Positions 26,841-36,063 of a DNA stretch of 64,000 nucleotides are shown one piece after another. Under the pieces are notes generated by a model. That model saw nothing but the letters and a program-made list of their open reading frames with translations. It did not search any database and was not told where the DNA came from. The number at the start of each line of letters is the position of its first letter. Position 1 is the stretch's first letter. Source of the DNA: Limnohabitans sp. T6-20 (GTDB lineage: Bacteria; Pseudomonadota; Gammaproteobacteria; Burkholderiales; Burkholderiaceae_C); the NCBI RefSeq assembly GCF_003063505.1, contig NZ_NERW01000002.1, positions 248,001 through 312,000 of the forward strand. Direction: 5' to 3'. The position numbers and the translations under genes are program-made.

Positions 26841-27920
26841 ATGAACAAGCCCGATTCTGTGTTGAGCCAAGACCCCGAGGTCATCGTCTTCAACCTCAAG
26901 CAGCGCTACACAGGCGTGTCAGCCACCATCAACGCGCTGGTGCCCTTGCAGGCCAAGCAGTGGCGGCTGGGCTTTTGCGGCACACGCATGTCCAACGGCA
27001 TCGAGGGCATGACACTGGGGCAGGCGATTGAGCTGTCGCGCAAGCCGCCCGCCGGGCGGGCTTTTCGCATCTGGCATGTGCGGCGCGACCCGGAAATGAT
27101 GGCCGCTATTTTTACGCGGGATGTGCTGCGTTTGCCCATCAAGCTGGTGTTCACCTCGGCAGCCCAGCATTTGCATGGCTGGTTTCCACGGTGGCTGATC
27201 TCCAAAATGGACGCGGTCATCTCCACCACCCCCTTGGCTGCCAGTTTTGTGCCCAACACCACCGCTGTAGTGCCCCATGGCATTGATTTGTCTCGCTTCA
27301 GCCCGCCGCCTGACAAGCTGAATGCCTGGGCCGATTCGGGTTTGCCGGGGCAATACGGCATAGGTGTGTTTGGCCGTGTGCGACCCGATAAGGGCAGCGA
27401 TGTGTTTGTGCAAGCCATGATCCAGGCTTTGCCCCAGCTGCCGGGTGCCACGGCGGTCATCGCTGGATTGGCTCAGCCCCAGCATCAGGCCTACCAGCAA
27501 GATCTGCAGCGTCAAATCGATGCGGCAGGCTTGCACGATCGCATCGTTTTTCTGGGGGAAGTGCCCGCGGGAGAGGTGCATCTGTGGTATCAGCGCTGTT
27601 TGTTGTGTGTGGCTTGCCCGCGCTACGAACCGTTTGGCCTCACCCCTTTTGAAGCAGCCGCAACCGGGTGCGCATTGGTGTGCTCGCGAACGGGCGCTTT
27701 TGATCAATTGGCCATACGCGGCCAAACCGGCGAGATGGTGGATACCGGTGATGTCGAAGGACTCACCCGTGCTGTTTTGTCGGTGATGGCTGATCCGCTG
27801 CATGCCGCCCGCATGGGCGAGGCTGCGCGTGCGCGTGTAACAGAGCATTTTTCTCTGGCCCGTGAGGCAGAGGGTATCGGCCGTGTTTACCTGGCACTCT
27901 TTGAAAAGGCTGGCGTTTGA
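26841..27920 (+). CDS. GT4-family glycosyltransferase, LPS-type
   Basis: The protein has a GT-B fold with the C-terminal motif YEPFGLTPFEAAATGCALVC near residue 265 and GVFGRVRPDKGSDVFVQAM at the start of the second domain, typical of retaining GT4 enzymes. The start at 26841 follows AGGA and was chosen over a TTG at 26811. It lies between the hexomutase gene and waaA and overlaps the waaA start by one base (TGATG), so it is likely to add a sugar to lipopolysaccharide core. The donor and acceptor sugars are unknown. Confidence 0.88.
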   Translation: MNKPDSVLSQDPEVIVFNLKQRYTGVSATINALVPLQAKQWRLGFCGTRMSNGIEGMTLGQAIELSRKPPAGRAFRIWHVRRDPEMMAAIFTRDVLRLPIKLVFTSAAQHLHGWFPRWLISKMDAVISTTPLAASFVPNTTAVVPHGIDLSRFSPPPDKLNAWADSGLPGQYGIGVFGRVRPDKGSDVFVQAMIQALPQLPGATAVIAGLAQPQHQAYQQDLQRQIDAAGLHDRIVFLGEVPAGEVHLWYQRCLLCVACPRYEPFGLTPFEAAATGCALVCSRTGAFDQLAIRGQTGEMVDTGDVEGLTRAVLSVMADPLHAARMGEAARARVTEHFSLAREAEGIGRVYLALFEKAGV

Positions 27921-29275
27921 TGGCGCAGGCCTCGTATCCGTTGACGCTGGTGGAACGTTTGGCGTTGGCCGCATACGATTTTGTGTTGAGTGCTTTGCAG
28001 CCCATGCTTCGCCGCAAACTCAGCCGTCGTGCCCAGAAGGAACCGGAATACGCGCTCAACGTCGCGCAACGCTTTGGACAATATGTTGGCGATTTGCCCG
28101 ATGGTGGCTTTGTCTGGCTGCATGCGGTTTCGTTGGGTGAGACCCGCGCCGCAGCGCTGCTGTTGCCCACTTTGCGAGCTGCGTTTCCTGGCATGCGTCT
28201 TTTGTTGACGCACGGCACGGCCACAGGTTGTGTGCAGGGACGTTCTTTGTTACAGCCCGGAGATGTGCAGGTTTGGGTGCCTTGGGACACGGCGCAGGCA
28301 ACGCATCGGTTTTTGACGCATTTCAAGCCCCGTATGGGACTGCTCATGGAAACAGAAGTCTGGCCGCGGCTGGTCGTTGCTTGTCAGCGCGCGGGTGTGC
28401 CGTTGTGTTTGCTCAATGCGCGCATGAGTGAAAAATCATTGCGCCAAGCCATGCGTTTGGCCGTGCTTTCTGGCCCTGCTTATCGGGGCTTGACCTTGGT
28501 GCTGGCGCAATCCGAAGCAGATGCGCAGCGATTGCAAAAGTTGGGTTGCCAGGATGTTCGGGTTGTGGGCAATCTTAAATTCGATGTGAACGTCTCTGAC
28601 CAAGCCCAGATGCTGGCCAAACGCTGGCGAGGTGTTCTGTCTGCTCGCCCTGTCGTGATGCTGGCCAGCACGCGTGACGGAGAGGAATCTTTGTGGCTTG
28701 AGGCCTTGCAGTCGAATCCAGAGCGATTGGCTCGACTCAAGGCGCACCATGTTTTGTGGCTAGTGGTGCCTCGCCATCCTCAGCGTTTTGACGAAGTGCA
28801 CGCCCTGATCGAACAAGCGGGGTTGCGCTGTGTGCGCCGAAGCGCGTGGGCTGACGGTGAGCCTGATGCCGAGACCATGGCATCAGCCGATGCGGTGTTG
28901 GGTGACAGTTTGGGTGAAATGCAGGCCTATTACCTGGTGAGTCGCATGGCGCTGCTGGGCGGCAGCTTTGCACCCTTGGGTGGGCAAAACCTGATTGAAG
29001 CGGCCGCTTGCGGATGTCCCGTGATCATGGGGCCGCACACCTTCAATTTTTCTAAGGCGGCCGCATTGGCCAAGCAAGAAGGCGCTGCGTTGCAGGTGCA
29101 AGATATGCAAGCTGCATTGGACCTTGTGGCCTTGGCATTGGCCGAGCCTCAATGGCACCAGCAAGCGCAATGGGCCTCAGTACGGTTGCTTCAAAACGGG
29201 CGCGGTGCTGTGGCTCAGCACATCCAAGCGTTGCGTTCGTCACCTCATTTCAACCTGAGCGGGGTGGGGGTATGA
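27920..29275 (+). CDS. waaA: Kdo transferase
   Basis: WaaA attaches 3-deoxy-manno-octulosonate from CMP-Kdo to lipid A precursors at the inner membrane. The protein begins with a hydrophobic anchor (LALAAYDFVLSALQPMLRRK), has the FVWLHAVSLGETRAAALLL segment typical of the N-domain, PRMGLLMETEVWPRLV, and the C-domain GGQNLIEAAACGCPVIMGPH. Length is about 450 residues, slightly more than the usual 425. The start is ATG at 27920, overlapping the previous gene. It overlaps the next gene by ATGA. Confidence 0.95.
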   Translation: MAQASYPLTLVERLALAAYDFVLSALQPMLRRKLSRRAQKEPEYALNVAQRFGQYVGDLPDGGFVWLHAVSLGETRAAALLLPTLRAAFPGMRLLLTHGTATGCVQGRSLLQPGDVQVWVPWDTAQATHRFLTHFKPRMGLLMETEVWPRLVVACQRAGVPLCLLNARMSEKSLRQAMRLAVLSGPAYRGLTLVLAQSEADAQRLQKLGCQDVRVVGNLKFDVNVSDQAQMLAKRWRGVLSARPVVMLASTRDGEESLWLEALQSNPERLARLKAHHVLWLVVPRHPQRFDEVHALIEQAGLRCVRRSAWADGEPDAETMASADAVLGDSLGEMQAYYLVSRMALLGGSFAPLGGQNLIEAAACGCPVIMGPHTFNFSKAAALAKQEGAALQVQDMQAALDLVALALAEPQWHQQAQWASVRLLQNGRGAVAQHIQALRSSPHFNLSGVGV

Positions 29276-30129
29276 CCCTTATGTATTTTTCGCAAGTCAC
29301 GGTGGTGGTTGTGACTTACAACAGTGCGCATTGTTTGTCGATGCTGTCACCGTTGCTGTCCATTTGTCCGCATGTGGTCATTTCCGATAATGGCAGCGAT
29401 GACGACACGGCCTCCAAGTCGCAGATGCTCTGGCCGCATGCCACTGTGCTTGCGCATGGGCGCAATCTTGGTTTCGGTGCCGCCAACAACCGGGCGCTTG
29501 CCTTGGTCAAGACGTCTTTCGCGTTGTTGCTCAATCCCGACTGCGAGATGTCACCGCAAGCATTGCAAGCATTGTTGGCATCCGCACAGGATTTTCAAGA
29601 TGCAGCGATTTTGGCCCCTCAGCTCATGGCGACAGAAAGCAGACCCGAAGTCAATTACCGTTGGCCCTCAGGCTATTGGACCAGCCGTGGAAAGGCTGCC
29701 GAAGGACCCTTGTGCGTAGGTTTTGTGTGTGGCGCTGTCATGTTGTTGCGCATGGACCGAATGTCCCTTACAGGCTTCTTTGATGAACGGTTCTTTTTGT
29801 ATTACGAAGACGACGATCTGTGCCTGCGCGTTTTTCAGGCCAAGTTGCCCATCGTGCTTTGCCCTCAAGTGAGGGTTCTTCATCGGTCTCGTGGGTCGGT
29901 TCGCGGCCGATCACCTTTGCGCAGCGAATATTTGCGTGGTTACCACCATGCACAATCCAAACTGGTTTTTCTGAACAAGCATGAGTCTTTGCAGGCTGCA
30001 AAGCATTTGCGCAGGCGACTCATCTGGATGACGGCGCTGGCTTTGCCGCTGAGGGTCGTCTTGTTTTCCCCCAAGTTGGTGGCCCGCATGTGGGGCCGCT
30101 GGCGGGGTTTGCTGGAATGGAGTGTGTGA
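29272..30129 (+). CDS. GT2-family glycosyltransferase
   Basis: The 285-residue protein has a GT-A fold: VTVVVVTYNSAHCLSMLSPL, the DNGSDDDT nucleotide-sugar motif, LLNPDCEMSP with the DxD-like site, and FDERFFLYYEDDDLCLRV as the acceptor/catalytic ED motif. It looks like rhamnosyl- or related transferases of LPS or O-antigen synthesis. The start at 29272 overlaps the waaA stop by ATGA, so it is translationally coupled; the long upstream in-frame extension lies inside waaA and was rejected. The sugar is unknown. Confidence 0.9.
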   Translation: MTLMYFSQVTVVVVTYNSAHCLSMLSPLLSICPHVVISDNGSDDDTASKSQMLWPHATVLAHGRNLGFGAANNRALALVKTSFALLLNPDCEMSPQALQALLASAQDFQDAAILAPQLMATESRPEVNYRWPSGYWTSRGKAAEGPLCVGFVCGAVMLLRMDRMSLTGFFDERFFLYYEDDDLCLRVFQAKLPIVLCPQVRVLHRSRGSVRGRSPLRSEYLRGYHHAQSKLVFLNKHESLQAAKHLRRRLIWMTALALPLRVVLFSPKLVARMWGRWRGLLEWSV

Positions 30130-30171
30130 GTTGACGGTTGAGCTTGTCTTCAGCGTTTTTGAGTGGTCGTC

Positions 30172-31377
30172 TCATGATTTTTTGTAGCAAGAAGCCAGCA
30201 AGAAGATCATGACAAAGCCAATGCCCGCGTCTCTCATCGGGGAGTTCACCAATCCAGTGATGATAAAAGTCAAGCAGAGCATCAAACCCACCGCTCCGTA
30301 GATGGTCACTTGTCGCCAAAAGGTTCTGATGAACCAGCTGATCACAGCCAGAGTTGTGAGCAAGCCCACCCAGCCGCTTTCCATGGCGAACAACAAAAAA
30401 TCATTGTGTGGTTGCCTGATGCCTGCCACCGATGGACAGCCTTGTTGTGCGAACGGGGCCCAATAATCCACAAAACTCCCGATGCCCCTGCCAAACCACG
30501 GGTGAAGCAGCAATTGATCCCAAGCCATCTTGTACATGGCGAATCGCACACCGACGCTGCTTTCACAATTGCCGCTACCGATGACGGTTTGAAGTTCAAC
30601 CATGGCTTGGGTAAATCGTGCGGATATGTGTGGGAAAAATGTCCAAGCCATCAAAGTCAAAAAAACACAAAGCGCTATCGCAACCAATCCGCCTCGTATC
30701 GATCGATGGTGGTGCATCAGCAAGATCAAAGGCATTATCAGCAAAACGATTTGGGCATTTCTTGAAAAGCTGAAAATGCCGACAACAATCGCAAACAAGA
30801 CAGAGCTTGTCAGCCACAGTAGAGGTTGAGTGTTGTGTTGATGCTTGGTTTTCAGCCACATGGCGGCACATACTCCCGAGGCCAGTGCAAGCATGATCAT
30901 GGCCCGTGAGCTTTGACTGCCCTTTACGGCAAGCAGGTGATGCCAAATAGCCCATTCAGGCAGAGGGTGAACGTGATGAACAAGCACCACCAAACTTGTA
31001 AATAGCCCACCCCAGACCAGACCCTTGAATGTGATCAACCGCTCTGAAGATGTCGTCATCAAACCCATTTGTAGCATCAAGGCGACTCTCGCCATGTGGA
31101 ACAAACGTGTGGTGGTATCGATGTACCAACCGGAATAAGCTGTAACGATGAAAGGCCACAGTGCAAAAGCAGCAAGCAGCAGCATGATCGTTTTTGGTGG
31201 CATGCGCTGGATATGCAAATGCCGTTGTTGACTTGAAACTAGCCACAGAATCAAGACAAGCAGCAAAGCTGCTGCACTCAATCCCTGAGGAAGAAATGCT
31301 GAAAATCCGAAAACAAAAAACAATGCATGGATGCTTATCTGTGTTCTGTTCATTTTTGTAGCGGTTGTTTCAGTCAC
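30172..31377 (-). CDS. O-antigen ligase/polymerase-like membrane protein
   Basis: The 401-residue protein has about ten or more membrane helices with a large periplasmic loop (VMVELQTVIGSGNCESSVG-like and HPWFGRGIGSFVDYWAPFAQ), the hallmark of the Wzy_C/WaaL family. It would join O-antigen or another glycan to lipid A core, or polymerise glycan repeats. The loop segment HPWFGRGIGSF, then HNDFLLFAMESGWVGLL, is the conserved family region. The start could be GTG at 31377, with GAG upstream, or ATG at 31353. It faces the plus-strand glycosyltransferases. Ligase versus polymerase cannot be told from sequence alone. Confidence 0.85.
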   Translation of the reverse strand: MTETTATKMNRTQISIHALFFVFGFSAFLPQGLSAAALLLVLILWLVSSQQRHLHIQRMPPKTIMLLLAAFALWPFIVTAYSGWYIDTTTRLFHMARVALMLQMGLMTTSSERLITFKGLVWGGLFTSLVVLVHHVHPLPEWAIWHHLLAVKGSQSSRAMIMLALASGVCAAMWLKTKHQHNTQPLLWLTSSVLFAIVVGIFSFSRNAQIVLLIMPLILLMHHHRSIRGGLVAIALCVFLTLMAWTFFPHISARFTQAMVELQTVIGSGNCESSVGVRFAMYKMAWDQLLLHPWFGRGIGSFVDYWAPFAQQGCPSVAGIRQPHNDFLLFAMESGWVGLLTTLAVISWFIRTFWRQVTIYGAVGLMLCLTFIITGLVNSPMRDAGIGFVMIFLLASCYKKS

Positions 31378-31576
31378 TTTGTTCTCGCGGGTGTCACTGC
31401 AAGATCGAATTTTCGCATGCTACTGTAACCTTTGGCTGGTCAAATAGTTGGCAAAAATGCCCAATAGCTCTGCTAAGTCGGTCGCATAATTGGTAAAAAC
31501 TGCCTGTGCTCATTGGGTATCGGACGACCTGGATTATCACGTTGCCTCACTCGATGGACGATTCAAAGAAATACCC

Positions 31577-32569
31577 ATGGAACTTGTTTACCTATGTCAT
31601 CCCATTAAAAAAGCAGTGGGTGGCGTCAAAGTCATCTATCGTCAGGCTCAGCTTGTCAACCAATTGCTCCGTAGCCGTGGCCACTCTGCGTCAGTCATGC
31701 ATCCAAACACTTGGACATTCAAGGTTCGGTGGTTCGAGTCCCAAGTGCCTGTCAAGCATGGTTTTTTTAAATGGCGCTGGGTCGGCAAGCCTTCGCGCTC
31801 GCGTATTGATGGCTGCTTTGATCCTCAAAGGCACATGGTTGTTTTGCCCGAGTTGTGGGCGCGTAAATATGGTGATCAACTTGCTTGCATGAAGGTGCCT
31901 TTCGCCATATATGTTCAAAACGGCTACTACATCAGCAAAGGGCGAGCAGAAGTACTGAACGAAGCTTATCGGAGTGCTCGTTGTATTTTGACCATTTCCG
32001 ATGATGCCAGTCGCTGTGTTGCTATGGCATTTCCGGGTACCGAGTCCAGAATTCTGCGTGTTCACTATTCGGTAGATGCCAGTCGTTTTAATCCGTTGCA
32101 GCCGAAAGAAAATTTGATCACTTACATGCCGCGTAAGCTGGTTGATCATTCGTCAAAGGTGCTGTTTTTTTTGCGGAACCATTTGCCTGCTCACTGGCGC
32201 GTGGTTCCCATTGATGGCCTCAATGAGACTGGCGTAGCTGAGCTATTGCAGCGCTCCAAAATTTTCATGTCCTTTAGCCATTTCGAGGGATGCCCTTTGC
32301 CGCCGCTTGAGGCGGCTCTTTCCGGCAACCAAGTCATTGGGTATACAGGGCAAGGCGCTAAAGAGTACTGGGCGCCGGAGGTATTTGAAGAAGTCGAGTC
32401 AGGTGACGTTGTGACTTTTGCGCAACGTGTTCTGAACAAGGTTCAAGTCCTAGACGAGATGGATCACTTTCCGATTTATGCTGAAGCGATTGAGAAATTG
32501 GCCAGTACTTACAGCCCTGATCATGAGAGTCAAGACATGAAAACCTTTCTTGACTTGATGCGACTCTGA
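31577..32569 (+). CDS. Glycosyltransferase, GT1/GT4-like
   Basis: The protein of about 330 residues begins MELVYLCHPIKKAVGGVKVI and has a C-terminal KIFMSFSHFEGCPLPPLEAA plus LSGNQVIGYTGQGAKEYW, a nucleotide-sugar binding segment in GT-B enzymes. The N-terminal domain is unusual and I do not recognise a closer family. The ATG at 31577 was chosen because an earlier TTG at 31490 has no ribosome site. The gene is visibly less GC-rich than its neighbours, as polysaccharide genes often are after transfer. It converges with galE, with only nine bases between. Confidence 0.75.
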   Translation: MELVYLCHPIKKAVGGVKVIYRQAQLVNQLLRSRGHSASVMHPNTWTFKVRWFESQVPVKHGFFKWRWVGKPSRSRIDGCFDPQRHMVVLPELWARKYGDQLACMKVPFAIYVQNGYYISKGRAEVLNEAYRSARCILTISDDASRCVAMAFPGTESRILRVHYSVDASRFNPLQPKENLITYMPRKLVDHSSKVLFFLRNHLPAHWRVVPIDGLNETGVAELLQRSKIFMSFSHFEGCPLPPLEAALSGNQVIGYTGQGAKEYWAPEVFEEVESGDVVTFAQRVLNKVQVLDEMDHFPIYAEAIEKLASTYSPDHESQDMKTFLDLMRL

Positions 32570-32578
32570 AAAATGCCA

Positions 32579-33553
32579 TTAAATTACTTGGCACTGCTCC
32601 CATTTCCAGCTGTGCGTCACAATGGTGCGCAGGTCTGTATATTGCGGGTTCCAACCCAATAATTGCTTTGCGCGCGTTGCATCGGCGACCAGGTGGGTGG
32701 GATCTCCATTCCGGCGTGGGGCATCGAGCACTGAAATGGGTTTTCCAGTGATCCACTTGGCAGTGTCGATCACTTCCTGCACTGAAAACCCATTGCCATT
32801 ACCAAGGTTGTAGTGCTGGCTACCCGCACCGTGCATCAGACTTTGCAATCCCAACCAGTGCGCCTCACACAAGTCGCTGACGTGCACATAGTCACGTATG
32901 CAGGTACCGTCAGGCGTGTCGTAATCACGCCCAAAAACCGAAATGTGCGATCGTTTGCCGGACGCAGCTTGTAGCACCAATGGGATCAAATGTGTTTCAG
33001 GTGAATGTCGTTCTCCCAGTTTGCCCTCTGGGTCCGCGCCTGCTGCGTTGAAGTAGCGGAGACAAACGGATTTCAATCCATACGCCCGATCAAAGTCCTC
33101 CAGCATCTGCTCTACCATCAGTTTGCTGCGCCCATAGGGATTGATGGGATTTTGGGGGTGCGTTTCGTCAATGGGTGTGTATTGTGGCACCCCAAAAGTA
33201 GCGGCTGTAGATGAAAAAATGAACCGCTTGATGTTGGCTATTCGCATGGCCTCAAGTAAGTGCAGTGTGTTGGCCACATTGTTGTCATAGTACTTGGCGG
33301 GCTGCTCGACAGACTCGCCGACCTGAATGAACGATGCAAAGTGCATGACGGCGTCAAAACGACCGGCATGCAAAACTTCTGCCAATAAGGCGCTGTCGGC
33401 CAGATCCCCCATTACAAACTTCCCGTGCAACACGGCATCACGATGGCCGTTGCTCAAGTTATCCAGTGTCGTCACTTGGCAGCCCATGCCCCCGAGTTGT
33501 TTCACCATGTGTGAACCAATATAGCCTGCGCCACCAATCACCAAAATATTCAT
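32579..33553 (-). CDS. galE: UDP-glucose 4-epimerase
   Basis: GalE interconverts UDP-glucose and UDP-galactose with tightly bound NAD. The 324-residue SDR protein starts MNILVIGGAGYIGSHMVKQL, shows the catalytic Tyr-x3-Lys as NPYGRSKLMVEQML, the SSTAATFG motif and VLDAPRRNGDPTHLVAD near the C-terminus. Length is near normal (about 335). Position at the end of the glycosyltransferase block suggests that it provides galactose for surface glycans. Confidence 0.95.
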   Translation of the reverse strand: MNILVIGGAGYIGSHMVKQLGGMGCQVTTLDNLSNGHRDAVLHGKFVMGDLADSALLAEVLHAGRFDAVMHFASFIQVGESVEQPAKYYDNNVANTLHLLEAMRIANIKRFIFSSTAATFGVPQYTPIDETHPQNPINPYGRSKLMVEQMLEDFDRAYGLKSVCLRYFNAAGADPEGKLGERHSPETHLIPLVLQAASGKRSHISVFGRDYDTPDGTCIRDYVHVSDLCEAHWLGLQSLMHGAGSQHYNLGNGNGFSVQEVIDTAKWITGKPISVLDAPRRNGDPTHLVADATRAKQLLGWNPQYTDLRTIVTHSWKWEQCQVI

Positions 33554-33664
33554 GTTCGTTTTTGATTCATGGATTCAAAACCAAGTTTAAAAACCTGGAA
33601 TTTCAGGGCGTCGTCATGACCTGTGATTGGGTAAAGCTAAGTGCGGCACTGTAATTTTTTTAAA

Positions 33665-34984
33665 TCATTTCTGCAGCAGGTCGTTGATGCTTTGCACGTC
33701 TTCAGCCTTGAGAACCCCCGCAGCCTGGCGCAGTTTCAGTTGTCCTTGCAGCACGTCGTAGCGTGCCTTTGCCAGATCGCGTTTGGTTTGGAACAGCTGG
33801 GTTTGGCTGTTGAGCACATCCAGGTTGGTTTTGACGCCCACTTGGTAGCCCAGCTTGGTGGCATCCACCACACTTTGACTGGAGGTTTCTGAGGCCACGA
33901 GTGCTTTGACCTGGCTCAAGCCTGTCAACAGGCCAAAGTAGGCCGAACGCGTGTTTTGATCGACCGTGCGCTCTGCCGCTTCCAATTCGGCTCGGGTTTT
34001 CTCTTGCAGTGAAACGGTTTCTTTCACACGGTTTTGTACAGCGAAGCCGGCGAACAGCGGGATGTTGAGGGTCAAACCCAAGGATTTGGCGTCGTTGGGG
34101 CTGCACAAAGTCCCAGCGGTGCCAGAGCACCGTGTTTCACCGTATTTGGCCGACAGCTCCAGCGTCGGCAAATGTCCGGCTTTTGCTTTGTCGGTATCGA
34201 GTTTGGCTACTTCATGGGCCACGCGCAGTTGCTGGAGTGTCGTGTTGTTCTCCAGTGCCTGTTTGACCCACGCTTCCACATCTTGTGGCTGGGGCGCAGT
34301 CAATGCCGACTTGAGGTTCAGGGGCGCTGGTTGCAAGTTGGTTTTGCCCGCCAACTGGTCCAGCGCGAGCTTTTTGGTCCGCAGATCGTTTTCTGCACTC
34401 AACTCCAGAGAAATGACCCGGTCATAACTGGCTTCAGCTTCGCGCGTGTCCACAATGGTGGCTGTGCCCACTTCAAAATTGCGCTTAGCAGAGGCCAATT
34501 GTTCAGAAACGGCCTTTTTTTGCGCCTGCACCGATGTCAAGGCTTCTGCGGTGGTCAAGACGTCAAAGTAGGCTTGACTGACCCGCAGGATCAGTTCTTG
34601 TTCTGCCACCAGCAATTGTGTTGCTGAAAGCTGCAGCGATTGCTCGCCTTGCTTGTATGTTGCCCAGTTGGAGGCAGAGAAGATGGGTTGAGTCAAGCTC
34701 AGGCCTGCGCTTTTGTTGGTGTAATCCGCCAAAGCAATACCTGAGGGCCTGTCAACCTCGTTTTTCGTTTGAGAGAAGCTCATCCCCAAAGTGGGCAGCA
34801 ACGCTGCTTTGGCCTGCGCCGCTTTGGCTGCCGTGGCTTCTGATTGGGCTTTGGCTGCCGCATAAGTCGCATCGTGCCCCTTGGCTTCTTGGTAGATCTG
34901 CAACAGGCTTTGCGCTTGCGCGCCGCTGGCCGCAACCAATGCGGTGGCCAGCACCAAGGACAGGTTCAGGGGATGCAGTTTCAT
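33665..34984 (-). CDS. tolC: TolC-family outer-membrane efflux channel
   Basis: The 439-residue protein has a signal peptide (LSLVLATALVAASGAQA) and two OEP repeats with long coiled-coil helices, e.g. LLQIYQEAKGHDATYAAAKA and, in the second half, ELEAAERTVDQNTRSAYFGL and LLQKs. TolC forms the trans-periplasmic tunnel for RND pumps and type I secretion. The order pcm-rhodanese-tolC on the same strand, just downstream of an RND pump, suggests it is that pump's exit duct, although TolC often serves several pumps. Confidence 0.93.
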   Translation of the reverse strand: MKLHPLNLSLVLATALVAASGAQAQSLLQIYQEAKGHDATYAAAKAQSEATAAKAAQAKAALLPTLGMSFSQTKNEVDRPSGIALADYTNKSAGLSLTQPIFSASNWATYKQGEQSLQLSATQLLVAEQELILRVSQAYFDVLTTAEALTSVQAQKKAVSEQLASAKRNFEVGTATIVDTREAEASYDRVISLELSAENDLRTKKLALDQLAGKTNLQPAPLNLKSALTAPQPQDVEAWVKQALENNTTLQQLRVAHEVAKLDTDKAKAGHLPTLELSAKYGETRCSGTAGTLCSPNDAKSLGLTLNIPLFAGFAVQNRVKETVSLQEKTRAELEAAERTVDQNTRSAYFGLLTGLSQVKALVASETSSQSVVDATKLGYQVGVKTNLDVLNSQTQLFQTKRDLAKARYDVLQGQLKLRQAAGVLKAEDVQSINDLLQK

Positions 34985-35020
34985 GGAGACTTCTTTCGGA
35001 ATTCGGTGTGACCAGTGGGC

Positions 35021-35350
35021 TCAATAGACCGGAATGGTCGGATCGACTTGCGCAGACCAGGCATGGATGCCGCCTGCGATGTTGGCCACCTGGAAGCCAT
35101 GTTGGGCCAGGAAGGCGGCCACTTGCATGCTGCGGCCACCGTGGTGGCACAGGCAGGCAATGGGCCGTGATTTGTCCAGCTCATCCAGTCGCGCAGGAAT
35201 GGTTTGCATGGGCATGTGCACCAAGTCCATGGCGGCGCATTGGGCGCTGGCGGTCTGGCATTCCCAGCCTTCACGCACATCGAGCAGGACAGGGCGCTGC
35301 GACTGGTTTTTGGCCCAATCGGCAACTTCGGCTGGCGAGATCTGTTCCAT
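35021..35350 (-). CDS. Rhodanese-like domain protein
   Basis: The 109-residue protein is a single rhodanese domain with VLLDVREGWECQTA and the active-site loop IACLCHHGGRSMQVAAFLAQ, where Cys in CHHGGRS can carry a persulfide. It has no signal peptide, so it is cytoplasmic. The ATG at 35350 lies 12 bases after the pcm stop; an earlier TTG at 35362 is possible. The trio pcm-rhodanese-tolC recurs in betaproteobacteria as I remember it. The sulfur acceptor is unknown. Confidence 0.88.
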   Translation of the reverse strand: MEQISPAEVADWAKNQSQRPVLLDVREGWECQTASAQCAAMDLVHMPMQTIPARLDELDKSRPIACLCHHGGRSMQVAAFLAQHGFQVANIAGGIHAWSAQVDPTIPVY

Positions 35351-35362
35351 TGGGCTGTGCAA

Positions 35363-36022
35363 TCAGAACTGGAAACGGGAGTGCTCGGCAAAACCGCTCA
35401 AGCGTGGGGCATTGCAGTCCCAAGGCTCGGTGGTGGTCCAGCTGCTGTCGCTGGTGCGGGTGATCACGGTGGCGCGCATGATGGGCTCATCCCCCACGAT
35501 GGCAGCCAATCGGCCACCCACGGCCAATTGCTGCAGCAAAGCCGCAGGCACTTCGGCCACGGAGCCATTGAGCAAAATCACATCGAACGGACCGTCTGCA
35601 GCTGCGCCTTGACTGCCGTCCGCGTTGCGCACGGTGACATTGGTGATGCCGGCTTTTTGCAAGTTGGCCTGGGCTTGCGCGGCCAAACCAGAGTCGATCT
35701 CAAGACTCAGCACCTGTGCGGACTGGTGGGCCAGCAAGGCGGCCATGAAGCCGGAGCCGGTGCCAATGTCCAGCACTTTGTCGGTTTTCTGCACGGCCAA
35801 GTCTTGCAGCAGGCGAGCCTGCACGCGGGGGGCCAACATCACCTGGTTGGGCACCGAGCCCAAAGGGATTTCCATGTCAACAAAGGCCAAGGCTTTGTGC
35901 GCCAAAGGCACAAAGTCTTCGCGGCGCACGACCGAGAGCAGTTCCAGCACTTGCGGGTCCAGCACTTCCCATGGGCGGATTTGCTGTTCGATCATGTTGA
36001 ATCGGGCTTGATTCAGATCCAT
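35363..36022 (-). CDS. pcm: Protein-L-isoaspartate O-methyltransferase-like
   Basis: The 219-residue protein has the PIMT start MDLNQARFNMIEQQIRPWEV, the PLGSVPNQVMLAPRVQARLL region and the SAM-binding motif DKVLDIGTGSGFMAALLA. PIMT methylates isoaspartyl residues for protein repair. The start at 36022 was chosen because upstream residues do not match the family and overlap the intergenic region. It begins 41 bases after the RND pump gene on the same strand. Some PIMT homologues in this position lack the repair activity; the sequence does not settle this. Confidence 0.88.
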   Translation of the reverse strand: MDLNQARFNMIEQQIRPWEVLDPQVLELLSVVRREDFVPLAHKALAFVDMEIPLGSVPNQVMLAPRVQARLLQDLAVQKTDKVLDIGTGSGFMAALLAHQSAQVLSLEIDSGLAAQAQANLQKAGITNVTVRNADGSQGAAADGPFDVILLNGSVAEVPAALLQQLAVGGRLAAIVGDEPIMRATVITRTSDSSWTTTEPWDCNAPRLSGFAEHSRFQF

Positions 36023-36063
36023 TCGGGTACTCCTGAGAGGGTTATCGCTAAATAGGGGTGATT

